From positions 12,943,463 to 13,007,462 of the forward strand of contig NC_058137.1 in the NCBI RefSeq assembly GCF_011075055.1: a stretch of 64,000 nt of DNA, given 5' to 3'. The notes under the pieces are model-generated. The model ran no database searches. It saw only the letters and a list, made by a program, of their open reading frames with translations, and was not told where the DNA came from. The position numbers and the translations under genes are program-made. This document shows, in pieces, positions 36,147-47,429 of this stretch (positions within the stretch are counted from its first letter, which is position 1; every line of letters starts with the position of its first letter). This DNA is from Mangifera indica. Lineage: Eukaryota > Streptophyta > Magnoliopsida > Sapindales > Anacardiaceae.

Positions 36147-38707
36147 ATGTCATCATCTAGGTCTGCGGCTTATTCAACACTTTGTTGAGTGAAATGTGAT
36201 ATTGCCTAGGCACATGTTTCTAAACGTATAGATGAGAATAAAAGGAAAATGTTCAATTGTTTATATTATGGTAAGACAACTAAAACAGGTGCTATAAATA
36301 GAATGAAGTAATATTTGGCTAGGAAAAAAAGGATGTTGGTCTATACACTAAAGTTTCTCACGATGTTAGATATCAATTGGTAAATGTATTAAATGAGATT
36401 GCAGTGAAAAATAAAGAAAAACAATGTTTTTGTAGGCATACAACTCCTTATGGTATTGGTGTACCTCAATTTGAGGGTAATATTGCAAGTGAAGAATGCG
36501 AAGGGTTGTCTCCTCCAATGAACATGAATGAAGGTAATATTGGGTCTTTTAAAAAGCAAAGTAGACTTGCAAATGATTCAAAAAGAAAAAGAATGGTTAA
36601 GGTTGGTGATTTTTTTGCTTTAAAGACTACTAGTAGGTCTCAACCCTTAATAAGGAGTGTTTTAGCTAGAAAAGAAGCCAAATGAAAAGCCGACATGGAT
36701 GTTGTTAGGTTTTATATGATGCTTACACCCTTTTTAATGCATTAAATTCTATTTATTTCCAACCTATATTGGATGTCATAGCTACAATCAGTTTTGGATA
36801 TAAGCAACCAACATATTATGAAGCATATGTGAATTTGTTAAATGATGCAAAAAAGGAAGTTTAATTACTTGTTGATAGTTATAAAAAAAATTTGGGAAGA
36901 TGTTGGTGGAACACTTATGGCTAATGGTTGGACAAACATTTCAAATAGGTCGTTGATAGATTTTTTAATGTACTATACAAAAGGAATTTGTTTTATCAAA
37001 TCAGTGGATACACCTGATTTTATAAAATGAGCTGACACATTGTTTGGGTTGTCTAAGAAAATTATTTTATGAGTTCAACTTATTTTGTGACAGATAATGA
37101 AGTTAATTATAAAGCTACTAAAAGATTATTGTCTAAAAAATATCAAAATATTACTTGGTCACCTTGTAAAGCACATTACATCAATTTGATTTTAGGAGAT
37201 ATTAGTGAAATATATTACATTATTAGAATTTCTGTGACAGTTTATTTATAATTATACATTATTGCTAGCTCAGTTAAGGAAGAGAGAATGATGGAGAGAA
37301 ATTGTGTGACCTAATGCAACCCAATATGTGACGACTTTCATCACATTGAAAAACTTTTTTGAACATAAGCATGACTTGCAAGCAATGGTCATTGACATAT
37401 TAATTATTGATTCCAGATATGTGAAATGTAATCAAGGCAAAGTGGTTATGACCATTATTCTAAAAACTTTTGGAATGAGATGGGTATAATTGTAGAAGTT
37501 GTGGGTCCATTTATGCATTTGTTTCGTATTGTAGACTCAAATCAGAGACTTGCATTACAATATGTTTATAATGGAATGTACAGAGATACGATAGGGATAA
37601 AGAGGTTGAATAATAAAAAAAATTCTACAAGCCTTATACTCAAATTATCTAGTTGAAGGGATAGGATATTGCATCAAAGTATTCATATAGTTACGTATTA
37701 CTTGAATCTGTCTTTCAGTATGACCGTGAATCTTTTTGCACAAAGTCAAAGGCATTGAAGGGTTTTCTAGATGTTGTTGAGAGTAAAACATCATTATTTA
37801 ATGTTAGTAATTTGAAGTTATTAGAGAAGAGTAGAATGTTTCGCGATTGTGAGGGAAGTCTTTCACGTCAAATTGTTATTGAAACATGTAAATCCACACG
37901 ACCTAGAATATATTAAATTTATATGTTTTAATGTCTCCATTCTTTTTCTAAGTTATGAAATTCTATTACATAATTATTTATGTGTCAGATGAATGGTAAA
38001 GAACATTTGGGTACAATACTCCTAATTTATAGAAGTTTGTAATTAAAATTCTTAGTCAAACTTCAATATCTTTAGGCTATGAGCGAAATTAGAGTTTTTT
38101 TGAACACTTACATACTAAAAAGAGAAATAGATTGAAGTATCGACGTTTAAATTATCTTGTTTTTATTTATTGTAACTTACAATTGCAAAATAGATAATAC
38201 AATTGTCAATTATGCATTATTATATTTCTAAATATATTTATTTAGACTATTTTATCATGTTTATTACTTGTTTACACAAGATATTACTCTACTTAATAGC
38301 TATTAGCATGTTGCTCTTTTAATTATTTACTTCTTATCATTTTTCCCCATTTGGGTTATATTACAAGAAAACAAACTTTAATCCAATTGATTATAAAAGT
38401 ATTAATAAAACCAACTTTTGGATAGTGGACAATAAAGAAGAGTTTGGTAAACTTAATGTAGATGAATTCGAATAAATGCTTTATGGAGAAAGATCTATTC
38501 CTATTGGTAATGATCCAACTGATTATGATTTGTCACATAATTTCCTACGTAAAAAACTTTTTTTTTGGCACTTACATAAACATTTACACATTTGCATAAA
38601 TGTTTGATTTTTACATATTAGCTGTAAATTTTGTAAATGATGCTATTGAAGAGGATGGTGTAAAAGATGGACAAATAATAGAGGGTGCAATAGGAGCGAT
38701 AACATGA
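36147..38707 (+). pseudogene. hAT-superfamily transposase pseudogene
   Basis: hAT transposases cut and paste DNA transposons. The start at 36147 reads MSSSRSAAY. A degenerate BED zinc finger follows (AHVSKRIDENKRKMFNC, with the second cysteine changed to tyrosine and a histidine lost). At 36377-36685 comes a linker ending RSQPLIRSVLARKEAK. A DUF659 catalytic region is read in pieces: ANGWTNISNRSLIDFLMYY (36842-37030), GICFIKSVDTPDFIK, and VTDNEVNYKATKRLLSKKYQ with WSPCKAHYINLILGDI (37069-37251). The C-terminal dimerisation region near 37990-38200 reads LSQTSISLGYERN and HTKKRNRLKYRRLNYLVF. A final piece ends ITGA-type stop at 38705. There are many stops, so it is inactive. The terminal inverted repeats were not found with confidence. 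Confidence 0.85.
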
Positions 38708-39295
38708 TTTTTTACCATTATTGACCTTGAAGAATGACTAATTACTCATTTAGTTGACTTTATATTAGATCAATTATGTTTTATTGAATATTGAATTTGA
38801 CATGATTTGTGAAATATTGAATTGGATATTGTTTGTTCAACAATGGATATGTTGGTTGGTTGGTGTTATGTTTTATTGAATGAATATATTATTAGATTGA
38901 CATTCAATGATATGTTGAATGGTTAATGATTTGTGTTTTGTTCAATATGTTGATATGTTTTGTTTAATGTAACAGGTTTGATTTTTGTTTTGATTTGTGT
39001 TGTAATGGTTATGTTACATAATTAATTTGAAATGGTATGTCAACATGTGTTTTACAAAGTTTAAATTGAAAATTATACATATATTTAAATTCAATGTGTC
39101 AAAGACATGTATCTAAACAAAAAATTTTCAAGTTTTTACACAAAACTGAATAAATGACTAGTCAAAATAGTCCAATTGATTTGACTAGAACCAGACCTCA
39201 AACAGTTTATGGTTCGATCAAGCTCTTAAAACTTTGACTAAACTAACCCAACTTCAGGATTCTTATATAGATAATTGCTCTAATATCTATGAGAT
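38708..39295. other. AT-rich region downstream of the hAT pseudogene
   Basis: There are no genes. The last 130 bases carry 'gactagaacca...cagtttatggttcgatc' wording that loosely mirrors 32870-33005 in inverted orientation and could be the outer ends of the hAT element. This is a weak inference. Confidence 0.35.
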
Positions 39296-41913
39296 TGTAA
39301 CAACCCACCTTGAATAACCTATTCTTTGAGGTAAAGTGCTATTAAAATTTCTATATGCATGATTATCAACTAAATTTAAAATTAATGTTCTCAATTCAAA
39401 TATGCATGAATCTCAAATCTGAATAATCTATCATAGTCTTTATTCTAAAGTAAAACTATTATCCAGAAGAATACCCAAGCATGATAATAAGTCTCAACTC
39501 AATAAATAATCCATGCACTAGAAAATAAAATAAAATCTATAATCATAATATTTTCAAAGTTCAACACTTAGGCTATCTACGTTTATGAGTCCATTTCTTG
39601 CATACCACTCCACTATTGAGTTGTTGTCTCACTGCTGTCATCACCTCTAATCATATCACTTGTAAAATGTAAAAGAAGTGAGTAAGTATAAAATTCAATA
39701 AATAGAGATGATCTATCCTACAATCTCAAGTCTTAATCTATCTCTTTCCTGTAATATCCAGGTTATCTTAAACTTGATCTTAGGTTGTCGGTATCTAACC
39801 CCAATCTCTAAGAATCCACGTACCCATTTTTATAACCACTTTATAGATAATCTATCTCTAGTTTGAGTTGTCTAATCACTCATCATCATTTGACAGATTC
39901 ACAGTTCTAGTAAAATCAATTGATGGACCCCCAATCAATGAACTCTCTATGTCATGGTCAGTCTTTGACCTCCCCCAATCAACAAACTATCTATATTCTG
40001 AAAAGTTCTACCCAATCGATAGACCCACAATTTTGGCAATAATGTATCTATTAATATGAGGACACCAATAGATGAACCTTATCTTATCTACAGGTATACT
40101 TAGGTCATGAGTACTCCTTTACCAACCCAATAATTTCAATCTCTATGTCTCGTAAGTATCGAATAATCTCATATCTCAACGGGATATTTGGGTTTTATCG
40201 ATACTTAATCTCTTAGAATACTTTTAGACTTCTCTCGAGTTCAATATATTCTCTACCTAGGATTTTCTCCCTTTTTGATCATATCTACTCTTTTTTCTAG
40301 GTATCTAACCTCTCTGATAACTTTCTTATTTTCTTATCAAATCTTTTCCTCAGCTATCTCTTGGCCTTAAATCTAAATCATTTTAATCAAAATTTTTATT
40401 AAATTCTAAAGCGTATCCAACCTATGTGTAATCAATTTACAGTTATATATATTTTTGCCTTTAAAACAAGACATATCTTTAGTCGTATTCAAACATACGA
40501 ATCAATAGGTTGATGCATGATTCTCCTAAGTTAGAATCTGAGCATAAATCACCAAAATCAATTAAATTTAAGCGTGTTTTCTTTTTATCATACATGAAAC
40601 ATTATTTCAAAACCTATTTGTGATAATGGCGAAAAGATTTTTTTAAAAAATTAAAATCAATAGCCATAATAAGGCATTTAAAGGCTGATTCTAAGGTAAC
40701 TTACAACCAAATTTTCAACAAAAAATCTAATCTAGACTCATAACTTAAACGTATCATGTTTAAGAGCATATGTAGTAGTCCCACGGGGTACCTTTTGAAA
40801 GTTCTTTGATGTTCTCGATAGGTGAATTCTTTAGCCCGAACGTGGCTTGTCATCCCACCAATATCATCACATGGTATACTAATTTCCCTTTATAGGTTGA
40901 TTCTTGGAGGACTTGTGGTCAACTTTTCTACCAAAAATCTAATTTGAACTTGCAACATAAATGCATCACATTCAATAGTGCATGAGGTACCTTCTGAAAG
41001 CTTATCGGCATCCCTAATAGATGGATTTTTTGGCCCAAACATGGTTTGTTGTCCAGCCCAATAGCTTTATTAAACATGCAACAATTTCTTTTCTTTTTGT
41101 AGATCATTTTCTTGCAATGCCCATGGAAGCATTCTAGTCGCCCTTGCATCTTTCATGACATAAAAAGAAAAAGTCTAGCATATGCAAGAGGAACATTCTA
41201 GCAATGAAATTTATAAGCAACACAAGAAAAGATAAACTTAAGACATATATCTTTTCCTTGCATAAACTGTACCATAAACAAGGTTTAGGCAACAAATCAT
41301 CATAACATGCAACACCCAAAACACAAAGATTTCATCCATAAATATTCAAGATTCAAGGATTTTTTTCTTGCAAGGGTTGCACCAAAATCTAGTGCATAAA
41401 ACCAATAAGAATCAACTCCAAACATGCATAAAAACTAGGCCAATATTCATACAAACTGAGAAAAGAAGAGGTCATCCCTTCCCACTTGCAATGTTCTCCA
41501 ACAATGTTGGCGATAGGGTTGATTTCTTCCTCTTCTATGATTTCGATTTCTCTTCCAAGGTTCCTAACTTTTCCCCTTTTTCTTATCGATGTTTTTTTCT
41601 CCTACAACTTTCTCTCTCTGATTATTTTTGTGGATGAGAATTCTTGTGGCAACGAACTAAAATAGGTAGTAATCCCACCTAGTTTAAGACTCTTTTCCCT
41701 TTTGTTCTTTCTTTTAATTTTTTTTCTTTTGTTTTTCTTTCTTTAATCCATATAGGTCACCCAATAGGCCTAAACAAGTTCTCATCCTTGCAATCGACCT
41801 AATCAAAATTTTATTTTTGATTTTGACCTAGATTTGATTTGAATCTAATTTAACTTAAAATTAAAATTCAAAAAAGGACATCAATGCCCTTAGTGTGTGC
41901 TGAAGTTGTTATA
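39296..41913 (-). repeat. 3' LTR of the antisense gypsy fragment
   Basis: TGTAAC (plus strand, 39296) and GTTATA (41908-41913) mark the ends. At 2618 bp it is about 0.5 kb longer than the other two gypsy LTRs in the window, so it may belong to another subfamily or contain an insertion. No genes lie within it. Confidence 0.7.
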
Positions 41914-42215
41914 TTTCACCCTTTCTTATTAGAATTTCATACCCAAAATTTGACTCAAATAGTTTCAAGTGGTGATCTCTCATGTCCTGCTCAACCTCCT
42001 AACTAACCTCCTTTACTTTTTTATTCCTTCAGAAGACTTTGACCAAAAAGATCTGCTTATTTCAAAACACTTTCTTCCTCACCTAACATTCCTCATATAC
42101 AAGACTCTCAGTTAACTCCAACTCTTTAGTCCTCAGAACATGGCTCGAGTCTCCCACATACTTGGGAAGCAACAAAACATGGAACACATTGTTGATGTGA
42201 TCCATGCTCATTGAC
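39296..42215 (-). mobile_element. Ty3/gypsy (Tekay-like) 3' fragment: chromodomain end plus 3' LTR
   Basis: On the minus strand, 42215 to about 41950 encodes the C-terminal end of a gypsy chromovirus polyprotein: INNVFHVLLLPKYVGDSSHV, LELTESLVYEE and a NKQIFLVKVF block, as in chromodomain-containing integrases. The 3' LTR follows, from TATAACAACTTC (ending at plus-strand 41913) to GTTGTTACA (39296), about 2.6 kb. Everything upstream of the integrase C-terminus is missing on the right, so this is a truncated copy. Confidence 0.82.
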
Positions 42216-42380
42216 AAGACAAGTTTATAGGTTACCTATATATAAACTATATATAATCCATTTGTCTCAATAAGAGTTCTGTTTCTTTCAATGTCAATTG
42301 ACATTTAACTCTTTAAATAACCTTGCATAGTAATAATACATATGTGAATAATTACACCTTATCTATCCACAATGTATGGA

Positions 42381-42389
42381 TTAATATAA
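42381..42389. repeat. 9-bp target duplication, left copy (TTAATATAA)
   Basis: TTAATATAA is repeated exactly at 43300-43308, on the other side of foldback element copy 2. Confidence 0.9.
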
Positions 42390-43299
42390 GGCCAAACGAC
42401 TATTTCCCACCCAAGGTTTGATGTTCTCTCAAGTTTCTACCCTTTAACTATGAAAACAACAAACACCCACTCATGGCCAGTTAGATTTAACAAAACTCTA
42501 ATGGTGATAAGGGTAAAATCATCATTTTCACTATAATATTAAAAATAAACTAACATAGAATCTAATTTTGCCCCCTTAAACTTTAAAAATTAAAATTTTC
42601 CCCCAGCTTAAGTTTTAAAAAATGACAGTTTCACTCTAGGGTTTGGTTTTGAAATCTCCGGCGACCGTTCTGGCTCCATTGCCGATGGCCTCTCCCTCTC
42701 GAAGCAGCCTCTCCTTCTGACGAATGCTTTCCTCCCATTTGGAGGCTTGATCGGCTTCGTCTTCACCTTGGGAGATGAAGAACTTCGTCGGGGAAGACAA
42801 AGTTCTTTGTCTTCCTAGGCGAAGACGAAACCGTCGTCTTCGTCTGGGAAGACGGTCGTCTTCCCAGAGGTCTTCTTCAGGGAAGACGACCGTCTTCCCA
42901 GACGAAGACGATGGCTGGGAAGATGAAGAACTTTGTCTTCCCCGACAAAGTTCTTCGTCTCCCAAGGTGAAGACGAAGACTATCGAGCCTCCAAATGGGA
43001 GGAAAGCATTCGTCGGAAGGAGAGGCTGCTTCGGGAGGGAGAGGTCGTCGACAATGGAGCCAAAACGGTCATCAGAGATTTCAAAACCAAACCCTAGGGT
43101 GAAACTGCCATTTTTTAAAACTTAGGCTAGGGGAAAATTTTAGTTTTTAAAGTTTAGGGGGACAAAAAGAGATAAAATTTTTAGGCGTTAGAGTTTTGTT
43201 AAATCTAACCGGCCATGGATGGGTGTTTGGTGTTTCCATAGTTAAAAAGGGGACATTTGAGAAAACATCAAACCTTAGGTGGGAAATAGTCGTTTGGCC
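42390..43299. mobile_element. Mutator-like foldback element, copy 2 (near-perfect palindrome)
   Basis: The ends are exact inverted repeats for the first 22 bases (GGCCAAACGACTATTTCCCA). The two halves can be aligned almost to the centre, with arms of about 430-450 bases and one arm lacking about 45 bases near 42500-42550. A perfect 9-bp target duplication flanks it. The middle is unusually GC-rich for the window and rich in GAAGAC/GTCTTC motifs, so open frames occur on both strands as mirror images (42636-42965 minus, 42775-43125 plus). There is no transposase. The RNA of such an element would fold into a long hairpin. Confidence 0.92.
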
Positions 43300-43569
43300 T
43301 TAATATAATAGTTAAATTAACTTAAGAACAGCCAAAGTTGATAAGTTTACCCTTTTCAACCAAAACAAAGTGCAATTGATTATAAAAAAAATTAAAATTA
43401 GGGTAGTTTGTAAATAAATGATTTTTTTTAAATTAAAAAGTTTAATTTTTTCAATGAGAGTCATAGTCCCACATAACAAAATCTCTCTAATAGAGGTCAA
43501 GATAAATATATCATATCATTGATGTGCTCTTAAGATATAATATATAATTTATTTATTTATTTATTTTTA

Positions 43570-44593
43570 GGTTAAAAGACTTCCTCTTACTTAAGATAGT
43601 GTATTTTCAAACTTTTACCCGTTAAGTTTTAAAAACCCAAATACTCTTCCATCATCCAACTTTTGTGACTAGTTATAAGGGTAAAAACATCATTTTCAAA
43701 ACAAATTAAAATTTTATTAATTTTATCCCACCTTAGTTTTGAAAACTAACATTTTTCCCCTAGCCCTATATTTTCCAATTTTAAAAGTGACAATTTCTCC
43801 CCCTTGGCTCTAGGGTTTCATCTTTTAAAGTTTTTTGTTTTTGTAGCCGCCCCTCAAATTTTTTAAAAAGTTTGTTTCACCCCTATATAGTTTTCATTTG
43901 TTGCCTTTCCTTTGACGACTTCCTCCCTTAGTCTTTGATCGCCTCTCTGCCCAAGACCGAGCCACCATCACCCTAACATTCATCTCTGATGAAGAGAGGA
44001 CAAAAAAGGTATTGAAACGTCATCATCGAGCAAAGATAAAAAAGATAAATGTTTGACTAACATCGACCTCTCTTCCTCTTCTTGTCTATGTGTCATTGTC
44101 GAGTAAATATTAGAGAGATGGATTAGGGACAAAACAAGGGCGACATTTGAGCGACAGAATTGTGCCATAAGAGACCTTATGCTCGATAGCGTTTCAACAT
44201 CTTCTCTATCCTCTCTTCACTAGAGAAGGATGTTGGGCTAATAATGACTCAGTTTCTGGTAGAGAGGCGATTGATGATGGAGGGAGGAGGTTACTGAAGG
44301 AAGGATAGTAGATGGAGACTATATAGGGGTGAAATGAAGTTAACAAAAAATAAGGGGGTCGCTATAAAAATAGAAAACTTTAATAGATAAAACCCTAAAG
44401 TTGAAGGTAGGAAATTGTCGCTCTTCAAAACTATAAAATATAAAGTTAAAAGAAAATTGTCAGTTTTCAAAACTAAGGAAGAAAAATGATAAATTTTTTT
44501 TTTTAAATGACGTTTTGACCATTATAATTAAAACCTAACAGATGGGTATTTAAGAATATATTAAACCTTGGGTGGGAATAAGTCTTTTTGGCC
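43570..44593. mobile_element. Mutator-like foldback element, copy 3
   Basis: The left end reads GGTTAAAAGACTTCCTC and the right end, inverted, GGCCAAAAAGACTTATTCCC. Arms are similar for over 200 bases, including a TAGTTTTGAAAACT block on both sides. The flanking 9-mers TTATTTTTA (43561-43569) and TGATTTTTA (44594-44602) differ at one base. There is no coding capacity. It ends about 330 bases before the bL17 start codon and some 170 bases before its promoter motifs. Confidence 0.85.
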
Positions 44594-44760
44594 TGATTTT
44601 TAACAATATACCACAATCATAATTCTTTAATACCAATTAATGATTTTAGCAATACTTGGCATTATGTAATTATACGGTCTCAACAATCATGAAAAAAAAA
44701 GAAAGCACCACGGCTTTTATAAGTTTTTCTCAATAATACACTGGATTTTCAAAGGAAAAA

Positions 44761-44853
44761 AGCCCAAAACTACAAATAATTAGGAAGGCCCAGCCCAACT
44801 AAGTAAACACGCTCGGTCGCTCAAAAGCTTCTCCTTTTTCGTTTCAGGGTTTC
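44761..44853 (+). promoter_or_regulatory. Site II and telo-box promoter elements of the bL17 gene
   Basis: Three site II motifs (TGGGCY, here on the minus strand) lie at 44761-44766 (AGCCCA), 44787-44792 (GGCCCA) and 44792-44797 (AGCCCA). A half telo-box AGGGTTT lies at 44847-44853, and a full AAACCCTAA at 45016-45024 in intron 1. In plants this combination is typical of genes for ribosomal and mitochondrial proteins in dividing cells. The sequence shows the motifs; their activity is inference. Confidence 0.75.
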
Positions 44854-44922
44854 AATTTCTAGGGCTTATCATCTCTTTCTGAATCTCCCTCTCTCACCAA
44901 ACTTCCAACTTTCTCTCTGAAA

Positions 44923-47429
44923 ATGACGAAATTTCGGAAGCTTAATAGACCCACCGGTCACGGAATGTCGATGCTCAGGTTCTTTTCCTTCTATTGCATC
45001 TTCTTGTATCGCTTTAAACCCTAAATTTTAACGTTTTGTTTATCTGTTTTATTTTTATTTTATTTGATGCGGCTGTTTTTATTTACAGAACGATGGTGTC
45101 ACAGTTGGTGAAACACGAGCGGATCGAAACCACTGTCTCTAAAGTACTCTTATCTTTCTTTCTCTGATTTACGGTTTTTCTAGGGTTTAATATTTGTTTG
45201 ATGTATTATTCAATATGAAGAACCAAAAAACCTTTGCTGGTTTATATAATTTCTCCAAATAATAATAATAATAATAATTGTTTGGTATTATAATTGAAAA
45301 CAAATTTGACTTCTTTTTTATTTGCTATTTCATCTTTTGGAATTAAATTGAGAGGAAGGAGATGAAATTTTGAATTTTTGGCCTTTTTTTATTTACTTTG
45401 TTTTCCACCTGGCTGGTGATGAGTGTAGGTGAGTTATGAATTTTCTGTAATTAAATATATTGAGTACGATTTGCAGGCAAAAGAAATTAGGTGTCTTGCT
45501 GATAATATGGTACAGCTTGGTAAAGAGGTGTGTATAACATATTATTGGATTTTTGCCCGCTTTAGCATTAGACTGAATTGATTTTTCTTTCCTGTCATTA
45601 TATTCGTTGTCAGTAAGTTTACATGGTATGACTGTAAGATTATAATGTTAATTTGGATTTTAAATTTGTGAAACTCAAAATCCTTATTCTTCTGTTTGGT
45701 AGGTTACAGGAACTCGAGTTTTTAGTCTATGGATGAAGCAGAAAATAGACAATCTTGATGCCTTTCGTTAAAAAATTTGCTTTTTGTGCATCATGATATG
45801 GTTCTCTTAGATAAAATTAGTTCAACAAGTAAATCTGCCAGGAATTGATGGTAATTTTACATCTTAAAGGATTAATTTGAAGATACTTGGAAATTTTCCT
45901 TAAATACTTTCTAAGAATAGAAGAGATAAATAAACGGTCAGATAGTGGGGAAGATGTGAAAAAATGAATGTGAATGCTTTTCAGCGTTCTGATATACTAT
46001 ATCTAATGCTTGAATTTTAATATACTGAGGAAAACTCTCAAGTGTAGTAGCAACTGTCCGATCAACGCCTTTACTTTGCGTTTGCTGATTATTATTTAAG
46101 AACAAGTACTGGAAACCTGGAATACATCAATGCTTTTTTGTTAGCTTCCTGGGTATAGATGTCATATTTGTTCCTTCTGTAGACTTGCTGCTTCTGAGTG
46201 TTTTTTTGCCCATTGAGTTCATTCTATTCCTTTTTGATATTATGAAAGGGTTCTCTGTGTGCTGCGAGACGTGCTGCGGCATTTCTGCGAGGGGATGATG
46301 TAATTCACAAGCTATTTACAGAACTAGCTTACAGATACAAGTCCTAACGTTTCACGTTTTTAAGTTTTTTATCCATGTATATTTTAATTTGGTGGATGTT
46401 TTCTATGATAGAGATAGAGAAGGTGGATATACAAGACTACTTCGAACTCGTATACGAGTTGGTGATGCAGCTCCAATGGCCTATATTGAGTAAGATTTTT
46501 TTATTTGTTAATTATGTATTGTTTGTTAGCTTAGAAGACTTGACTGTCATGCTGCCACCTTGGGTTTTGTTGAGCCTCACTAGTATGTCCTGTTTTCAAT
46601 TCATCTGTTTTAATGTTTGGTAATTGTCCAGATGATAATTTGAAGAAAACACTTCTGAAAGGAGTAGTTGCAATATAATATTTTTTTCCTGTTTAGGAAG
46701 TTTGTACTGTGTAGGTCATATTTGGGATCTGGGGATGAACTTGGTTTGAATAGGAAATTCTTAGCAAAGCAAACATTAGGGGTATCAAATGAAAATAGAC
46801 TATCAAATTGGTTTTTGTTTTTCTTTATAATTGGTTAACAAATGTATATTTTTTGAAAATACCTGTCCTAACTGATGCAAACATGCTTGCACACACTAGT
46901 AAATCATACTGCTGTGGGAGTGAACTAAGTTGAATATTTCTATCCTAGTGAGTGTCTGATAATGCTTGAAATTTGTTCTCTATTTGTTGTTTTTGACTGA
47001 AAAACATAGGATTATATGTAAAAGGACTGTACAAAATTGGACCAGATGATCAATATACAGAATCTGTTAATTAAATTTGAGTTGTGATCAGTTGTCATTG
47101 GGATTGACCATGTATTTAAATCGTACTCTTTCCATTTGAGCAGGTTTGTTGGCAGAGAAAATGAGCTTAGGCAGTCAAAACCGCCAACCCCACAACCACC
47201 ACCAAGAGCTCCCTTAGATCCCTGGACTAGATCCCGGCTCAGCAAGCAGTTTGCCTCCCCAAAAGAGGAAAAAGTCTCGAGTTTGAGATATGATACATTG
47301 TTAAATGAAACTTTGTCAAGGTGTCAATCTCATGTTCTGCAGTCATTGCGCAATATTATTAGAAAATTAATAAGTTGCTCAAAATAAGAATAGAATATTT
47401 TGCCACATTTTTCTCTCTGCAGCCATTGA
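44923..47429 (+). CDS. bL17m: Mitochondrial-type ribosomal protein bL17, spliced and intact
   Basis: A large-subunit ribosomal protein of the bacterial L17 family. Exons by splice sites and frame: 44923-44978 ([19 protein letters not shown]), 45089-45143 ([18 protein letters not shown]), 45477-45527 ([17 protein letters not shown]), 46249-46340 ([27 protein letters not shown]), 46412-46489 ([26 protein letters not shown]) and a last exon from 47144 (RENELRQSK, a [11 protein letters not shown] linker, [12 protein letters not shown]). All borders are GT-AG and the frame never breaks. No transit peptide precedes the bacterial-like start and the size (about 160-190 residues) fits the short plant paralogue assigned to mitochondria rather than the longer plastid form. 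The 3' end is uncertain: reading through exon 6 gives a stop at 47385-47387, while a donor at 47321 spliced to 47423 gives a stop at 47427-47429. Confidence 0.93.
45258..45280. repeat. (AAT)n microsatellite in intron 2 of the bL17 gene
   Basis: About seven AAT units lie in the intron between exons 2 and 3. Confidence 0.9.

Noticed and set aside
32865..39260. Outer terminal repeats of one large hAT element enclosing the minisatellite
   Set aside because: The inverted similarity between 32870-33005 and 39130-39260 is too weak by eye to claim.
42636..43125. Arginine-rich open frames on both strands
   Set aside because: They mirror each other because the element is a palindrome. They are by-products of the GAAGAC/GTCTTC repeats.
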